Part shown: one piece after another, positions 6,550 through 15,357 of the stretch
How the letters are laid out: the number at the start of each line of letters is the position of its first letter
Numbering within the stretch: the stretch's first letter is position 1
DNA from: AP-15 sp963736715
GTDB lineage: Bacteria > Pseudomonadota > Alphaproteobacteria > ATCC43930 > CGMCC-115725
NCBI GenBank assembly: GCA_963736715.1
Contig: CAVTQA010000045.1
Span: 1 to 64,000, forward strand
Direction: 5' to 3'
DNA length: 64,000 bases
Program-made: the position numbers and the translations under genes
The notes under the pieces: generated by a model
What the model was told of the DNA's origin: nothing
What the model saw: only the letters and a program-made list of their open reading frames with translations
Database searches by the model: none

Positions 6550-7968
6550 TCACAGCGTGAGCTGGATGTGGAAGTCGAAGATCCAAGTATTCGGATGCGT
6601 CGATGTCGCGCCGGGGCGGATGTCATATTGGACGCCTGGCCGGAAAAACAGCGAGGGGGTGAGCTGAAAGGCGTAGTTGAGTTCGACAAGCTGTTCGCTG
6701 GTCTGGATTGGCAATCCCGCCGTCTCCTCCTGAAACTGCAACCGTGAATTGATCGTGGTCCGCGCCCAGCCGAGGGACAGGATGTCCAGCTCACGGCCCG
6801 GAAAGACGCCGCGGGAAGCAATTCCCGCGTCAAAAGCGTTCTTGAATTTCGCGGTGTTCTGGTCGCTCACGGTAAAGACGCCGAAGATCGCTAGCCCCTC
6901 GGTCCGCTCTGGTCCCCACTTGATGATTTGCTGTGCAGCCTCAACGTAGAGACCGAACAGCCCCTCGTCGTAGATCTTGGGATTGGCCAAATCGGGCCGC
7001 GCCGACGAATCGTAATAGCCGCCGAGATTATAGGTGCCACCATAATCTCCAGGGTCCTTGCCGATCTGGTATTTGAGCTCTACCGGCGCGATCACACCGG
7101 TGTTTCCGGTAAAGTTGAGCTTGAAGCCGTCCTGCCTGAGGGTATAGCGGGGGTTCGAATCGACGGCGGCGGCTTGAAACTGAAGTTCGTCCGTGATGTG
7201 CCATTTGACGCGGCCGGTCCATCTGCCGGCCGGGCCATCTGCCCATCCGCTGTTGCCAAAGAGCGTTATCGGATGCCCGCAGAGCTCATCGTTGGTGAAG
7301 TTGCAGAGATAAGGCAATACGGCAAAATCGTTGCCCATCGGATAGAAGCCGAACTTCAGGGCCAGCTCCTTCGCGAACAGGAACTTCTCGATGCTTATCT
7401 CATTGAAGCGCAGATTTTGCCCTTGCCCAAAAATCGACTGGTAAGGGAAGTAGCCATCGGTCCTGTTCGTAAGGTTAACGCCGGCGCGGTCGGTCATCGC
7501 GTAGCGCGCGACGGCATCCGGCCAAACGCCCAGCTTGTCGAGATCAAAGCTCAGACCGAAGTCGACTTGCTGGGCATAGGCGGTGCCGGTACCGTGGACG
7601 CCGGCCGTGTTGGATGCGGTCTGGCTGATATAATGGGCAATGAAATCGATCCCCTTCTCGGCCAGTTCCTTACGGAGCGGCAACTCACCGAACAACGGAA
7701 CCTGGAGGTTGTAGTCGAGTTGGGCTTGAGGCGATATTACAGCAGGGTTGGTTAAAGGCGTAATTACGGGCAAGGGTGACACCAGGGCGCCCGGAGCAGC
7801 CGGCGGCGAGGGTTGCTCGGGCGGGTTGGTGGTGTCCGTCGTGACAGACGGGGTCGGCGCGCTTGGAGCGGTTGCCGGCGAGGCTTGCGCGGTTTGGGTT
7901 AAACCGGGCTGGGCGCCAAATACGGAGACAAAACAAAAGCATAGGAAGATCCAAGTCGAGCATTGCAA
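6550..7968 (-). CDS. OprB-type carbohydrate-selective outer-membrane porin
   Basis: About 470 residues. A hydrophobic signal segment (WIFLCFCFVSVFGAQ) is followed by a Pro/Thr-rich linker (~40 residues) and then a beta-barrel pattern of alternating aromatic strands ending in FHIQLTL. It matches the OprB/PF04966 type by overall features such as FNEISIEKFLFAKELALKFGF. The start is uncertain: the best in-frame start is TTG at 7968, just before the signal peptide, while an out-of-frame ATG sits at 7962-7964. A start-region frameshift or a weak start are both possible. It faces gluconokinase and an MFS transporter across a 188-bp gap, which supports uptake of a sugar or sugar acid. Confidence 0.72.
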   Translation of the reverse strand: MQCSTWIFLCFCFVSVFGAQPGLTQTAQASPATAPSAPTPSVTTDTTNPPEQPSPPAAPGALVSPLPVITPLTNPAVISPQAQLDYNLQVPLFGELPLRKELAEKGIDFIAHYISQTASNTAGVHGTGTAYAQQVDFGLSFDLDKLGVWPDAVARYAMTDRAGVNLTNRTDGYFPYQSIFGQGQNLRFNEISIEKFLFAKELALKFGFYPMGNDFAVLPYLCNFTNDELCGHPITLFGNSGWADGPAGRWTGRVKWHITDELQFQAAAVDSNPRYTLRQDGFKLNFTGNTGVIAPVELKYQIGKDPGDYGGTYNLGGYYDSSARPDLANPKIYDEGLFGLYVEAAQQIIKWGPERTEGLAIFGVFTVSDQNTAKFKNAFDAGIASRGVFPGRELDILSLGWARTTINSRLQFQEETAGLPIQTSEQLVELNYAFQLTPSLFFRPGVQYDIRPGATSTHPNTWIFDFHIQLTL

Positions 7969-8156
7969 GCGGCCGCGGAATATTGCCTGCTTCGCGCGAC
8001 GGATGTGTCGCTCGCCAGGTGCCGCAATCTTGTTGGACGATCGTCTCAGCTCGATCCACCCGCGGCTACCCCGGCGGCGCCATCCTTGCAATGTCGGACC
8101 TCCCAAAATACCGTGGTCAGCCAGTCTCACGCTGGCGTATGATCCGGATTTGTACC

Positions 8157-8780
8157 ATGGAAAGGACCGATCAACAACCACAACGCGTGTGGTCTGCTGC
8201 CCTCGCACACACCGTCGCCAAGCCGGTGATCGTCGTGGTGATGGGTGTCTCCGGATCGGGCAAAAGCACGGTAGCGGCCCTGCTCGCCGGCGCGCTGGGC
8301 TGCCATTTTCAGGAAGGCGACGACCTGCACCCACCCGAGAATGTGGAGAAGATGCGCAGCGGAACGCCCTTGACCGACGCCGACCGGCTGCCCTGGCTGC
8401 GCAAGATCGCCGAGGAAATCGACGGCTGGCGAGCGCGGGGCGAATGCGGCGTGCTGACCTGCTCGGCGCTGAAACGGTCCTACCGGGACATCATCATCGG
8501 CGACCGCCATGACGTGGTGCTGGTCTACCTCAAAGGATCGCTCGATCTGATTCACCGACGCATGGCCGCGCGGCACGAGCACTTCATGCCGATTGCCCTG
8601 CTCGACAGTCAGTTCGCGACATTGGAGGAGCCAACGCCGGACGAGCACCCGATCATCGTCGATGTCGGCGGCAAACCGGCCGAGATCGTGCACCAGATCG
8701 TGCGGCAGCTCGAGGCCCGGCAGCATGAGACCGACGGGTCCGCACTACCCCCCACGACCAGCCCGCGAGATGAGGGATGA
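8157..8780 (+). CDS. gntK: Gluconokinase (carbohydrate kinase, GntK type)
   Basis: It phosphorylates D-gluconate to 6-phosphogluconate with ATP. The P-loop is GVSGSGKS at residues 30-37. The GntK signature EGDDLHPPENVEKMRSGTPL follows, and then DADRLPWL and CSALKRSYRD. At 207 residues it is longer than the usual 165-180; the extra part is an N-terminal ~22 residues, so a later start is possible. Its last 4 bases overlap the start of the MFS gene, which implies translational coupling. The pair forms an uptake and activation unit with the divergent porin gene. Confidence 0.88.
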   Translation: MERTDQQPQRVWSAALAHTVAKPVIVVVMGVSGSGKSTVAALLAGALGCHFQEGDDLHPPENVEKMRSGTPLTDADRLPWLRKIAEEIDGWRARGECGVLTCSALKRSYRDIIIGDRHDVVLVYLKGSLDLIHRRMAARHEHFMPIALLDSQFATLEEPTPDEHPIIVDVGGKPAEIVHQIVRQLEARQHETDGSALPPTTSPRDEG

Positions 8781-10075
8781 CCGCCGTGCCCGCCGCCCTC
8801 CGCATCCCAAGGGTGCGCTGGGGGATCGGCATCCTGCTCGGGGCCGGAATTCTGGTCAATTATTTCGACCGGATCAACCTCTCCGTTGGCGGACCACAGC
8901 TGCAGCAGGAATTCGGTCTGACCGATGCGGAGCTCGGCTGGCTTTTCAGCGGGCTATTCTGGCCCTACGCCGTGATGCAAATCCCGACGGGCATGATCCT
9001 CGACCGTTTTGGCGTCACTTTGGTCAATCGGTTAAGCACGTTTCTGTGGTCCGTCGCGTCTACTGCGACGGCCTTCGCCAGCGGCTTCGGCGGCATTCTG
9101 ACGGCGCGCGTTCTGCTGGGCGCCGCAGAAGCGCCGAGCTTCCCGGCAAGCTCGAAAGCGACTGGTTACTGGTTCCCCCGCCAGGAACGCTCGCTCGCGA
9201 CAGCGATCTTCGACGCTGCTGCAAAGTTCTCCAACGTGGTCGGCATCCCGCTGGTGGCCCTGGTGGTGGTGCAGTTCGGCTGGCGGTGGGGCTTCGGCAT
9301 GACCGGTGTGCTGAGCTTCCTCTATTTCCTCGCCTTCCTGATCGTCTACCACGATCCCAGCAAACATCCGCGTTTGAGTCCGGCCGAGCGCCAATACATC
9401 CGCGCCGGCGGGGCCACCCCCGAAGGCCCGGCCCAGAGCGGCGAAGTCGCCATGCTCGGCTATCTCCTGCTCAATCGCAAGGTATGGGGGCTGACCATCG
9501 GCTTTGCGGCCTATGGTTATTCCTTTTACCTGTTCCTTACCTGGCTGCCGAACTACCTCGAGCAGTCGATGCACATGAGTGTCCTGAAGTCTGCCGGCTA
9601 CGCCGCTATCCCTTGGATGTGCGCCACGGTCGCTGATCTCGTGGTGGGTGGCTGGCTGATCGACCACCTGATCAAGCGGGGATATGACGAAACGCCGGTG
9701 CGCAAGACCGTGCTCGTGCTGGGCATGCTGCTCGGCCTCGCCGTGTTCGGTGCCACGTTCACGACCGATCCCGTCTGGGCGATTTTCTGGATATCGATCG
9801 CGCTGAGCGGCCTGGCAGCGGCAGCGCCGGTGGGATGGTCGATACCGTCCCTGATCGCGCCTCGCGGCGGTACCGCCACGATCGGCGGGATCATGAATTT
9901 TTTGAACAACATGATGGGTGTGGTGGCGCCGATAACCACGGGCTACATCGTCGGGGCGACGCACTCGTTCACCGGCGCGTTCCTGACTGCCGGCATCGTG
10001 CTGGTCGTCGGCATCGTCGCCTACGTCTTCGTCCTGGGCCGGCTGGAGCCGATCGCCGAGCCGCTGGCCGCGTGA
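8777..10075 (+). CDS. MFS transporter, anion:cation symporter (sugar-acid) type
   Basis: 432 residues with twelve predicted membrane segments. The typical ACS-family opening NYFDRINLSVGGPQL, the DRFG loop motif after segment 2 and a RVLLGAAEAPSFPASSKA segment 4 are all present. Relatives carry hexuronates, galactonate, glucarate or gluconate with protons across the inner membrane. It overlaps gluconokinase by 4 bp, so gluconate or a related aldonate is the likely substrate; this is inference from the partner. No close terminator was found after it. Confidence 0.85.
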   Translation: MTAVPAALRIPRVRWGIGILLGAGILVNYFDRINLSVGGPQLQQEFGLTDAELGWLFSGLFWPYAVMQIPTGMILDRFGVTLVNRLSTFLWSVASTATAFASGFGGILTARVLLGAAEAPSFPASSKATGYWFPRQERSLATAIFDAAAKFSNVVGIPLVALVVVQFGWRWGFGMTGVLSFLYFLAFLIVYHDPSKHPRLSPAERQYIRAGGATPEGPAQSGEVAMLGYLLLNRKVWGLTIGFAAYGYSFYLFLTWLPNYLEQSMHMSVLKSAGYAAIPWMCATVADLVVGGWLIDHLIKRGYDETPVRKTVLVLGMLLGLAVFGATFTTDPVWAIFWISIALSGLAAAAPVGWSIPSLIAPRGGTATIGGIMNFLNNMMGVVAPITTGYIVGATHSFTGAFLTAGIVLVVGIVAYVFVLGRLEPIAEPLAA

Positions 10076-10128
10076 TGCCTCGATGGGACCCGCCTCAAGA
10101 ACAAATTGCTGGCTTCGCCTGCGCATGC

Positions 10129-10284
10129 CGAATCCGCTCGCAACACGACACCACAATTCGGTGGCAGTGCCGATCGTTGGGCGAGCTCGCCGAAATCCTT
10201 GTCGAAGGTCGGCAGGATTCGCTGCTCGCGCCCTGCCCATGCCAGCACGTCTGGTGTGCGCGACGCCAGAGCGGCGGTCGGCTG
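10129..10284 (-). pseudogene. Fragment of a DUF5615 PIN-like protein
   Basis: A short stretch on the minus strand reads DVLAWAGREQRILPTFDKDF GELAQ followed by LPPNCGVVL. That is the core of the DUF5615 PIN-like family (normally a ~115-residue toxin-like nuclease with TFDKDFGEL). The N-terminal half is missing: the frame is closed by a stop at 10285, and no family sequence was found in the other frames. The tail after GVVL does not fit the family. No antitoxin gene is adjacent. It is a relic in the 415-bp space between the MFS and ABC genes; the rest of that space shows nothing I can name. Confidence 0.5.
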
Positions 10285-10490
10285 TTAAAGGCATCACGGA
10301 CCGAGGATGCGACGCTTCGTTCCGCTACCGGCCGGTCCGGCATGGTCGAATATCTAGGCAGCATGCCCGGTCCTCCCATGCTGCCGATTTTGAGGGTTGC
10401 ATTCTCAACTCTTTTTGGCCTGAGGTAGATTAGGCTGGCATCCTTTCGATCCGCTCTGTACCCCGGCTGCCCTTGAGATCTCAGAAAACC

Positions 10491-11419
10491 GTGTTACTGC
10501 CTGTGCGCTCGCTTCCCGCCGCCGCGCTTGTTTTGGCTGTCGCTTTGCTCGGCTCGCCGCGCAGGCGCGTGCCGGTGCTGTGGTCGTCGCGTCCAAAATC
10601 GACACCGAAGGCGCCTTGCTCGGCAATATGATCCTGGCCCTTCTCCGGGCGCATGGCATTGCCGTGGAAAACAAGCTCCAGCTCGGGCCCACCAACATCG
10701 TGCGCGCCGCCATTCTTGCGGGACAGGTCGACATCTATCCTGAATATACCGGGAACGGCGCTCTGTTCTTTCACCGGGAGCAAGATTCGGCATGGAAGAA
10801 TTGGCAGCGCGGTTACGCGCTGGTCGAGGCGCTCTGCCGGGAAAAGAACCATCTGGTGTGGCTGACCCCGGCGCCGGCGAACAACACTTGGGTGATCGCC
10901 GTGCGCAGGGATTTGGCGGAGCGAGAACACCTCGCCACAATGGACGATTTCGCGAACTACGTAAAAGAAGGCGGCAGGATCAAGCTCGCCGCCTCGGCGG
11001 AGTTTGTCGAGAGCCCGTCGGCGCTGCCGGCGTTCGAGGCGACCTATGGCTTCCGGCTGTCGGACGAGCAATTGCTGACCTTATCGGGCGGCAACACCGC
11101 CGCCACTCTGCGCGCCGCGGCCGAAGAGATGTCCGGCGTCAACGCGGCGATGGCCTATGGCACGGACGGCGCCCTGGCGGCGCTCGGGCTCGTCGCGCTC
11201 AGGGACGACAAGGGCGCGCAAATCGTCTACGCGCCGGCCCCGGTCGTTCGCGAGCCGGTGCTGCAGGAACATCCCGAAATCCGCACGGTGCTTGATCCGG
11301 TCTTCGCCACACTGACGATCGAGACCCTGCAAAAGCTCAATGCCGAGATTGCCGTCGAGGGAGAGGAGGCCGGAGCGGTCGCGGTCTCCTACCTCCGATC
11401 GAAGAATTTCGTGCCGTGA
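10491..11419 (+). CDS. Osmoprotectant ABC importer, periplasmic binding protein, apparent frameshift
   Basis: The mature part (from about 10562) is a clear OpuBC/YehZ-type glycine-betaine/choline-class binding protein, with VVASKIDTEGALLGNMIL, GPTNIVRAAILAGQVDIYPE and YTGNGALFF. A good signal peptide (LLPVRSLPAAALVLAVALLG) starts with GTG at 10491, but in a different frame. The switch must happen near 10550-10560 and needs one missing base or two extra. The frame of the mature part has only an internal GTG at 10580, which would leave no export signal. Either the gene is damaged or the assembly has an error there. Its stop overlaps the GTG start of the permease. Confidence 0.8.
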
Positions 11420-12627
11420 CCCTCCAGCCCAGTCTCGCCGACCGGCGCCCAGCCCTCCTCCTTTCGATCGGCATTCGCAACCAGGTGCTGTTTGTATTGG
11501 TGATCGTTGCAGTGGCTGCAGTCGCGCTGTCAGGCTTTGTCGGCGAGGCGCCGAACCGGCTCGTTTCGGGCAGGCCGGTCCCGTTATGGGTAGCAGCCGG
11601 CTCCCTGCCCACCGCCGGCATTGGAGTACTGGGTACGGCATTGGCGGCGGCCTGCCTGATACGGCCGAGCAGTGCGTTGCACTGCGCTGTCGCCGCGATC
11701 GCCGCTGCGCTGCTGCTGCTTGTCCTGGCCGCAGCGGGGCAGGCGGCCAGCCTGCTCGCGCAAAGCGCCAGCGCCGCCTCCCGCATTTCGCTGGGGCCGG
11801 CGTTCTGGGTCCTCGGCGCATGCGCCGCCCTTGCTCTAGGCGATGCGCTGCAGCGCCTCGGCGCCGGCACTATTGCGCAGCTGGTCGCGGTGGTGGGGAT
11901 CGCTTCGGGTATGCTGCTGCTGGCGGCGAGCGGTATATTCGACGCGCTTTCGCTCGCGAAGGAATACGAAATCCACCGCCGGGTCTTTGCCGACGCGATG
12001 GCGCGACATATGACATTGGTTGGAGCATCGGTCGGGGCCGCGGCGGCGATCGGCTTCCCGCTCGGCGTCGCCACTGCCAGGCGTCCTGGCTTGCAGGGTC
12101 CGGTATTCGCCGTCTTGAACATTCTGCAGACGATCCCGTCGATCGCGCTGTTCGGATTGCTGATCGTTCCATTATCGGCGCTGGTGGCCGCGGTGCCGTG
12201 GCTCGCCGCCTACGGCATCGGCGGCATCGGGGTGACGCCGGCGATCATCGCGCTGGTGCTCTATGCGCTACTGCCGGTCGTTCGCAGCACATCGGTCGGG
12301 TTGAACGGCGTCGACAGTGCCGCGATCGAAGCCGGGCGGGGAATGGGGATGAGCCCCGCACAGATCTTCCGAGAAATCGAACTGCCGCTCGCCCTGCCGG
12401 TGCTGCTCGCCGGGCTGCGCATCGTTACCGTGCAGGCGATCGGCTTGGCGGTAGTCGCAGCGCTGATCGGCGCGGGCGGTCTCGGAACCTTTGTCTTTGA
12501 AGGTCTCGGCCAATATGCCGTCGACCTCGTGCTGCTCGGCGCTCTGCCGGCGATATTTCTCGCGCTCGCCGCCGATTTTGTGCTGCAGATCCTGACCTCC
12601 ATCCTGAGCCGGCGCTTTGCGCTATGA
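11416..12627 (+). CDS. Osmoprotectant ABC importer, permease
   Basis: 403 residues. An N-terminal membrane region of several segments, as in YehY/YehW-type long permeases, is followed by the BPD_transp_1 domain. The EAA-type loop is AIEAGRGMGMSPAQIFREIELPLALP. Start is GTG at 11416, overlapping the preceding stop codon (GTGA). It ends overlapping the ATPase start. With the binding protein and ATPase it forms a full type I importer in the inner membrane for a betaine- or choline-like solute. Confidence 0.88.
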   Translation: MTLQPSLADRRPALLLSIGIRNQVLFVLVIVAVAAVALSGFVGEAPNRLVSGRPVPLWVAAGSLPTAGIGVLGTALAAACLIRPSSALHCAVAAIAAALLLLVLAAAGQAASLLAQSASAASRISLGPAFWVLGACAALALGDALQRLGAGTIAQLVAVVGIASGMLLLAASGIFDALSLAKEYEIHRRVFADAMARHMTLVGASVGAAAAIGFPLGVATARRPGLQGPVFAVLNILQTIPSIALFGLLIVPLSALVAAVPWLAAYGIGGIGVTPAIIALVLYALLPVVRSTSVGLNGVDSAAIEAGRGMGMSPAQIFREIELPLALPVLLAGLRIVTVQAIGLAVVAALIGAGGLGTFVFEGLGQYAVDLVLLGALPAIFLALAADFVLQILTSILSRRFAL

Positions 12628-13547
12628 TCGAGATCGACGACGTCACGAAATATTACGGCGACCGGCGTGTCGTCGACCGGCTTTCATTGACCGTTCCGGC
12701 GGGTGATTTCTGCGTGCTGCTCGGCTCGTCCGGTTGCGGCAAATCGACGACATTAAAGATGATCAACCGTTTGATCGCGGCGGACGCCGGACAAATCCGG
12801 GTCGCCGGCGAGGACATCGCGACCGTATCGGCCGAGCAGCTGCGGCGGCGTATCGGGTATGCAATCCAGTCGATCGGCCTCTTTCCGCATTGGACGGTCG
12901 AGGACAACATCGCCACTGTCCCGCGCCTCCTCAAATGGCCGCGGGCGCGCCGCGGCGACCGGGTCACCGAGCTGCTCGAGATGTTTCGCCTCGAGCCGGA
13001 GACCTATCGCGGGAAATACCCGCACCAGCTTTCCGGAGGCGAGCAGCAGCGCGTCGGGGTTGCCCGCGCGCTCGCCGCCGATCCTCAGCTGCTGCTGATG
13101 GATGAGCCTTTCGGCGCGGTCGATCCGCTGACCCGCGACGATTTGCAGGCGGAACTGTTGCGCATACACCGGGCGATGAAGAAAACCATCGTGTTCGTGA
13201 CCCATGACATCGAGGAGGCGTTGCGCCTCGCCACCCATATCGCCGTGATGCAAGAAGGCCGGATTGCTCAGCTCGGCTCGCCGATCGACATCCTCGAGCA
13301 TCCCGCGAGCGAGTTTGTGGCCGACTTTGTCGGACGGCAGGGCATCGGCCTCAAGCTCCTTTCGGTGCGGAAGATCGCCGACCACATGCGCCCAGGCGAA
13401 ACCGCCGAGGGCGAGCCGCTCTCTCTCGAGACATCGCTGCGCGACGCGCTGTCGGCGATGACCACACGCCGCACCGACCGGCTGCCCGTCTGCGACGCCG
13501 AGGGCCGCAAGGTCGGGGCAATCGTGCTCGCCGATCTCGTGCGGTAA
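12624..13547 (+). CDS. Osmoprotectant ABC importer, ATP-binding subunit
   Basis: 307 residues. Walker A is GSSGCGKST (residues 34-42), the signature is LSGGEQQ (136-142) and Walker B is LLLMDEP (156-162), with the switch histidine in VFVTHD. The C-terminal ~60 residues look like a short CBS-related region (TDRLPVCDAEGRKVGAIVLADL). In OpuA/OpuC-type systems that region senses ionic strength. It overlaps the permease gene by 4 bp and closes the operon. Confidence 0.9.
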   Translation: MIEIDDVTKYYGDRRVVDRLSLTVPAGDFCVLLGSSGCGKSTTLKMINRLIAADAGQIRVAGEDIATVSAEQLRRRIGYAIQSIGLFPHWTVEDNIATVPRLLKWPRARRGDRVTELLEMFRLEPETYRGKYPHQLSGGEQQRVGVARALAADPQLLLMDEPFGAVDPLTRDDLQAELLRIHRAMKKTIVFVTHDIEEALRLATHIAVMQEGRIAQLGSPIDILEHPASEFVADFVGRQGIGLKLLSVRKIADHMRPGETAEGEPLSLETSLRDALSAMTTRRTDRLPVCDAEGRKVGAIVLADLVR

Positions 13548-13568
13548 GAGTCATAGGAGCGGCAGAGA

Positions 13569-14699
13569 ATGGATCGCCCTGTGCATTTTCGCTCCGACGG
13601 CTTGGCGCTGTCGCCTACCGAGTATGCGCGGTTGCTGGTTCAGCTGGCCGAGGAGCGCGGCATCGCCGCCGACGAATTCTCGCGGGACGGGGTTATTGTT
13701 GAGCTCGAGCAACGGATGGCCGCGCTGCTCGGCAAGGAGATGGCGCTGTTTCTGCCGAGCGGTACGCTCGCCAACCACCTGGCGCTGCGTCTTCTCGCGA
13801 CGCGCGGCCGTCGCGTGCTCGTCCAGCGCGAAAGCCATATATACAACGATACCGGTGACTGCGCGCAGGAGCTGAGCGGTCTGACCGTGATCCCGCTCGC
13901 TCCGCAGCGCGCGACCTTTACCCTCGCCGAGGTCGAGGCCGAGATCGCCCGCCTTCCGGAAGCCCGCGTCTTGACCCCGATCGGCGCGATCTCGATAGAA
14001 TCCCCGGTGCGACGGTTCCAGGGCGAGGTCTTCGACTTTGCGGAGATGCAGCGGATTGCGGCCTTTGCGCGGGAGCGCCGGATCGGCCTCCATCTCGATG
14101 GCGCCCGCATCTTTCTCGCCTCGGCCTATACGGGAATTACGCCGGCGAGTTACGCAGCGTTGTTCGACACCGTTTACGTCTCGCTCTACAAATACTTCAA
14201 TGCCGCCGCCGGCGCGGTTCTCGCCGGACCGCAAGAGCTGATCGGCAACCTCTATCACCAGCGGCGGATGTTCGGCGGCAGCCTTCGTCAGGCCTGGCCT
14301 TATGCAGCGGTGGCATTGCATTACCTCGACGGCTTTGGCGAACGTTTCCAGCAGGCCGTCGCGGCTGCCGAGACCCTGTTTCAGGCCCTGCACCGGCACT
14401 CCGGCTGCGAAGTCCGGCGCCCTGCGGCGGCGACCAATGTCACGCGCCTGCGGGTGTTCGGGGCCGATGCCGAGAGCCTGCCCGAGCGGCTGCTCGCGCG
14501 CGGGATCGCAATCCGGCCTGCTCTGCACGCCTCCCCCGAGGGCGCCGAGTTCGAGCTGTTCACCAACGAGACGATCCTTCGCCGCCCGGCAAACGAGATC
14601 GTCGAGACGTTCATTGGCGCCCTAGCATCTGAGCCCCTATCCGCCCCTGGGGGGCGGATAGGGAGATCTGCGAGTCGGAGCACCCGGTCGCGATATTGA
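13569..14699 (+). CDS. Low-specificity threonine aldolase-type PLP enzyme
   Basis: 376 residues of the beta-eliminating lyase/threonine aldolase family, which cleaves L-threonine or other beta-hydroxy amino acids to glycine and an aldehyde. The aspartate that binds PLP lies in HLDGAR (175-180) and the Schiff-base lysine is probably Lys208 in SLYKYFNAAAGAVLAG. An SD (taggag) precedes the ATG. The last ~25 residues (SAPGGRIGRSASRSTRSRY) come from a hairpin-forming sequence and look unlike the family. The true end may have been moved by a repeat insertion or frameshift. It is a separate unit after the ABC operon. Confidence 0.8.
   Translation: MDRPVHFRSDGLALSPTEYARLLVQLAEERGIAADEFSRDGVIVELEQRMAALLGKEMALFLPSGTLANHLALRLLATRGRRVLVQRESHIYNDTGDCAQELSGLTVIPLAPQRATFTLAEVEAEIARLPEARVLTPIGAISIESPVRRFQGEVFDFAEMQRIAAFARERRIGLHLDGARIFLASAYTGITPASYAALFDTVYVSLYKYFNAAAGAVLAGPQELIGNLYHQRRMFGGSLRQAWPYAAVALHYLDGFGERFQQAVAAAETLFQALHRHSGCEVRRPAAATNVTRLRVFGADAESLPERLLARGIAIRPALHASPEGAEFELFTNETILRRPANEIVETFIGALASEPLSAPGGRIGRSASRSTRSRY
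14635..14663 (+). terminator. Hairpin inside the 3' end of the aldolase gene
   Basis: A perfect 12-bp stem (ccctatccgccc/gggcggataggg) with a 5-base loop lies 34 bp before the stop codon. It has no T-tract, so termination is uncertain. Its position in the coding tail suggests either a terminator that the reading frame has grown across or a small inserted palindrome. Confidence 0.35.
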
Positions 14700-14730
14700 C
14701 GCTGAGCGGCCCGCCGCTTAACTACTTGGC

Positions 14731-15258
14731 ATGGTTCAGCTTCCGATCATTACGGCTCCCGACCCGCGGCTCAAGATCAGGGCCCGGCCGGTGCCTGCGG
14801 TCGACGACAAGATCAGGCGCCTGATGGACGATATGCTCGACACGATGTACGGAGCGATCGGCATCGGTCTCGCCGCCCCGCAGGTCGGACAATCGAGCCG
14901 GGTCATCGTGCTCGATATCGCACGGGAGGGCGAAAAGCCGCAGCCGCTGAAGCTGGCCAATCCGGAAATCCTCTGGCGGTCGCCCGAGCTGACGACCGGC
15001 AATGAAGGATGCTTGTCCCTCCCGGAACACTACGCCGAGGTCACGCGCCCTGCGAAGATTCGCTTGCGCTACCTCGATTACCAGAACGAGATCCGGGAGA
15101 TCGAGGCGTCCGGGCTGCTCGCGATGTGCCTGCAGCACGAGATCGATCACCTCGACGGCGTCCTGTTTGTCGATCATATCTCCTCGCTGAAGCGCGGGAT
15201 GATCCTGCGCAAGCTCGCCAAGGCCAAGCGCAGCCGGGTACCTGCGACCGCCGCCTGA
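14731..15258 (+). CDS. def: Peptide deformylase
   Basis: It removes the formyl group from new protein N-termini. All three family motifs are present in 175 residues: GIGLAAPQVG (44-53), EGCLSLP (92-98, metal ligand Cys94) and HEIDH (136-140, two metal histidines and the catalytic Glu). It is the first gene of a def-fmt-truA unit, the usual pairing with the formyltransferase. Its stop codon is the first TGA of a 13-bp tandem repeat. Confidence 0.95.
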   Translation: MVQLPIITAPDPRLKIRARPVPAVDDKIRRLMDDMLDTMYGAIGIGLAAPQVGQSSRVIVLDIAREGEKPQPLKLANPEILWRSPELTTGNEGCLSLPEHYAEVTRPAKIRLRYLDYQNEIREIEASGLLAMCLQHEIDHLDGVLFVDHISSLKRGMILRKLAKAKRSRVPATAA

Positions 15259-15307
15259 CCCCAGAGGCTGACCCCACAGGCTGACCCCAGAGGCTGACCC
15301 CGGAGGG
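15256..15307 (+). repeat. Four tandem copies of a 13-bp unit
   Basis: The unit tgaccccagaggc is repeated at 15256, 15269 (one change), 15282 and 15295 (last copy ends ggaggg). It begins with the def stop codon. Since 13 is not a multiple of 3, each copy puts a TGA in a new frame, and readthrough from def is blocked in all frames. The repeat fills most of the space between def and fmt. Confidence 0.9.
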
Positions 15308-15357
15308 GGCGAAGGATAAACACCATCGGTCCGCGACGAGCGCTCGACCTCGTCTTT

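Noticed and set aside
7150..7165. A ggttcgaatc-like tRNA T-arm signature
   Set aside because: It is inside the porin coding sequence and no acceptor or anticodon arm can be formed around it.
9032..10297. A long minus-strand frame opposite the MFS transporter
   Set aside because: No family resemblance; the composition matches an antisense shadow, and the real gene on the other strand has membrane segments and family motifs.
13551..14528. A 325-codon minus-strand frame opposite the aldolase gene
   Set aside because: It is a complement shadow of a well supported PLP enzyme; no domain is seen in it.
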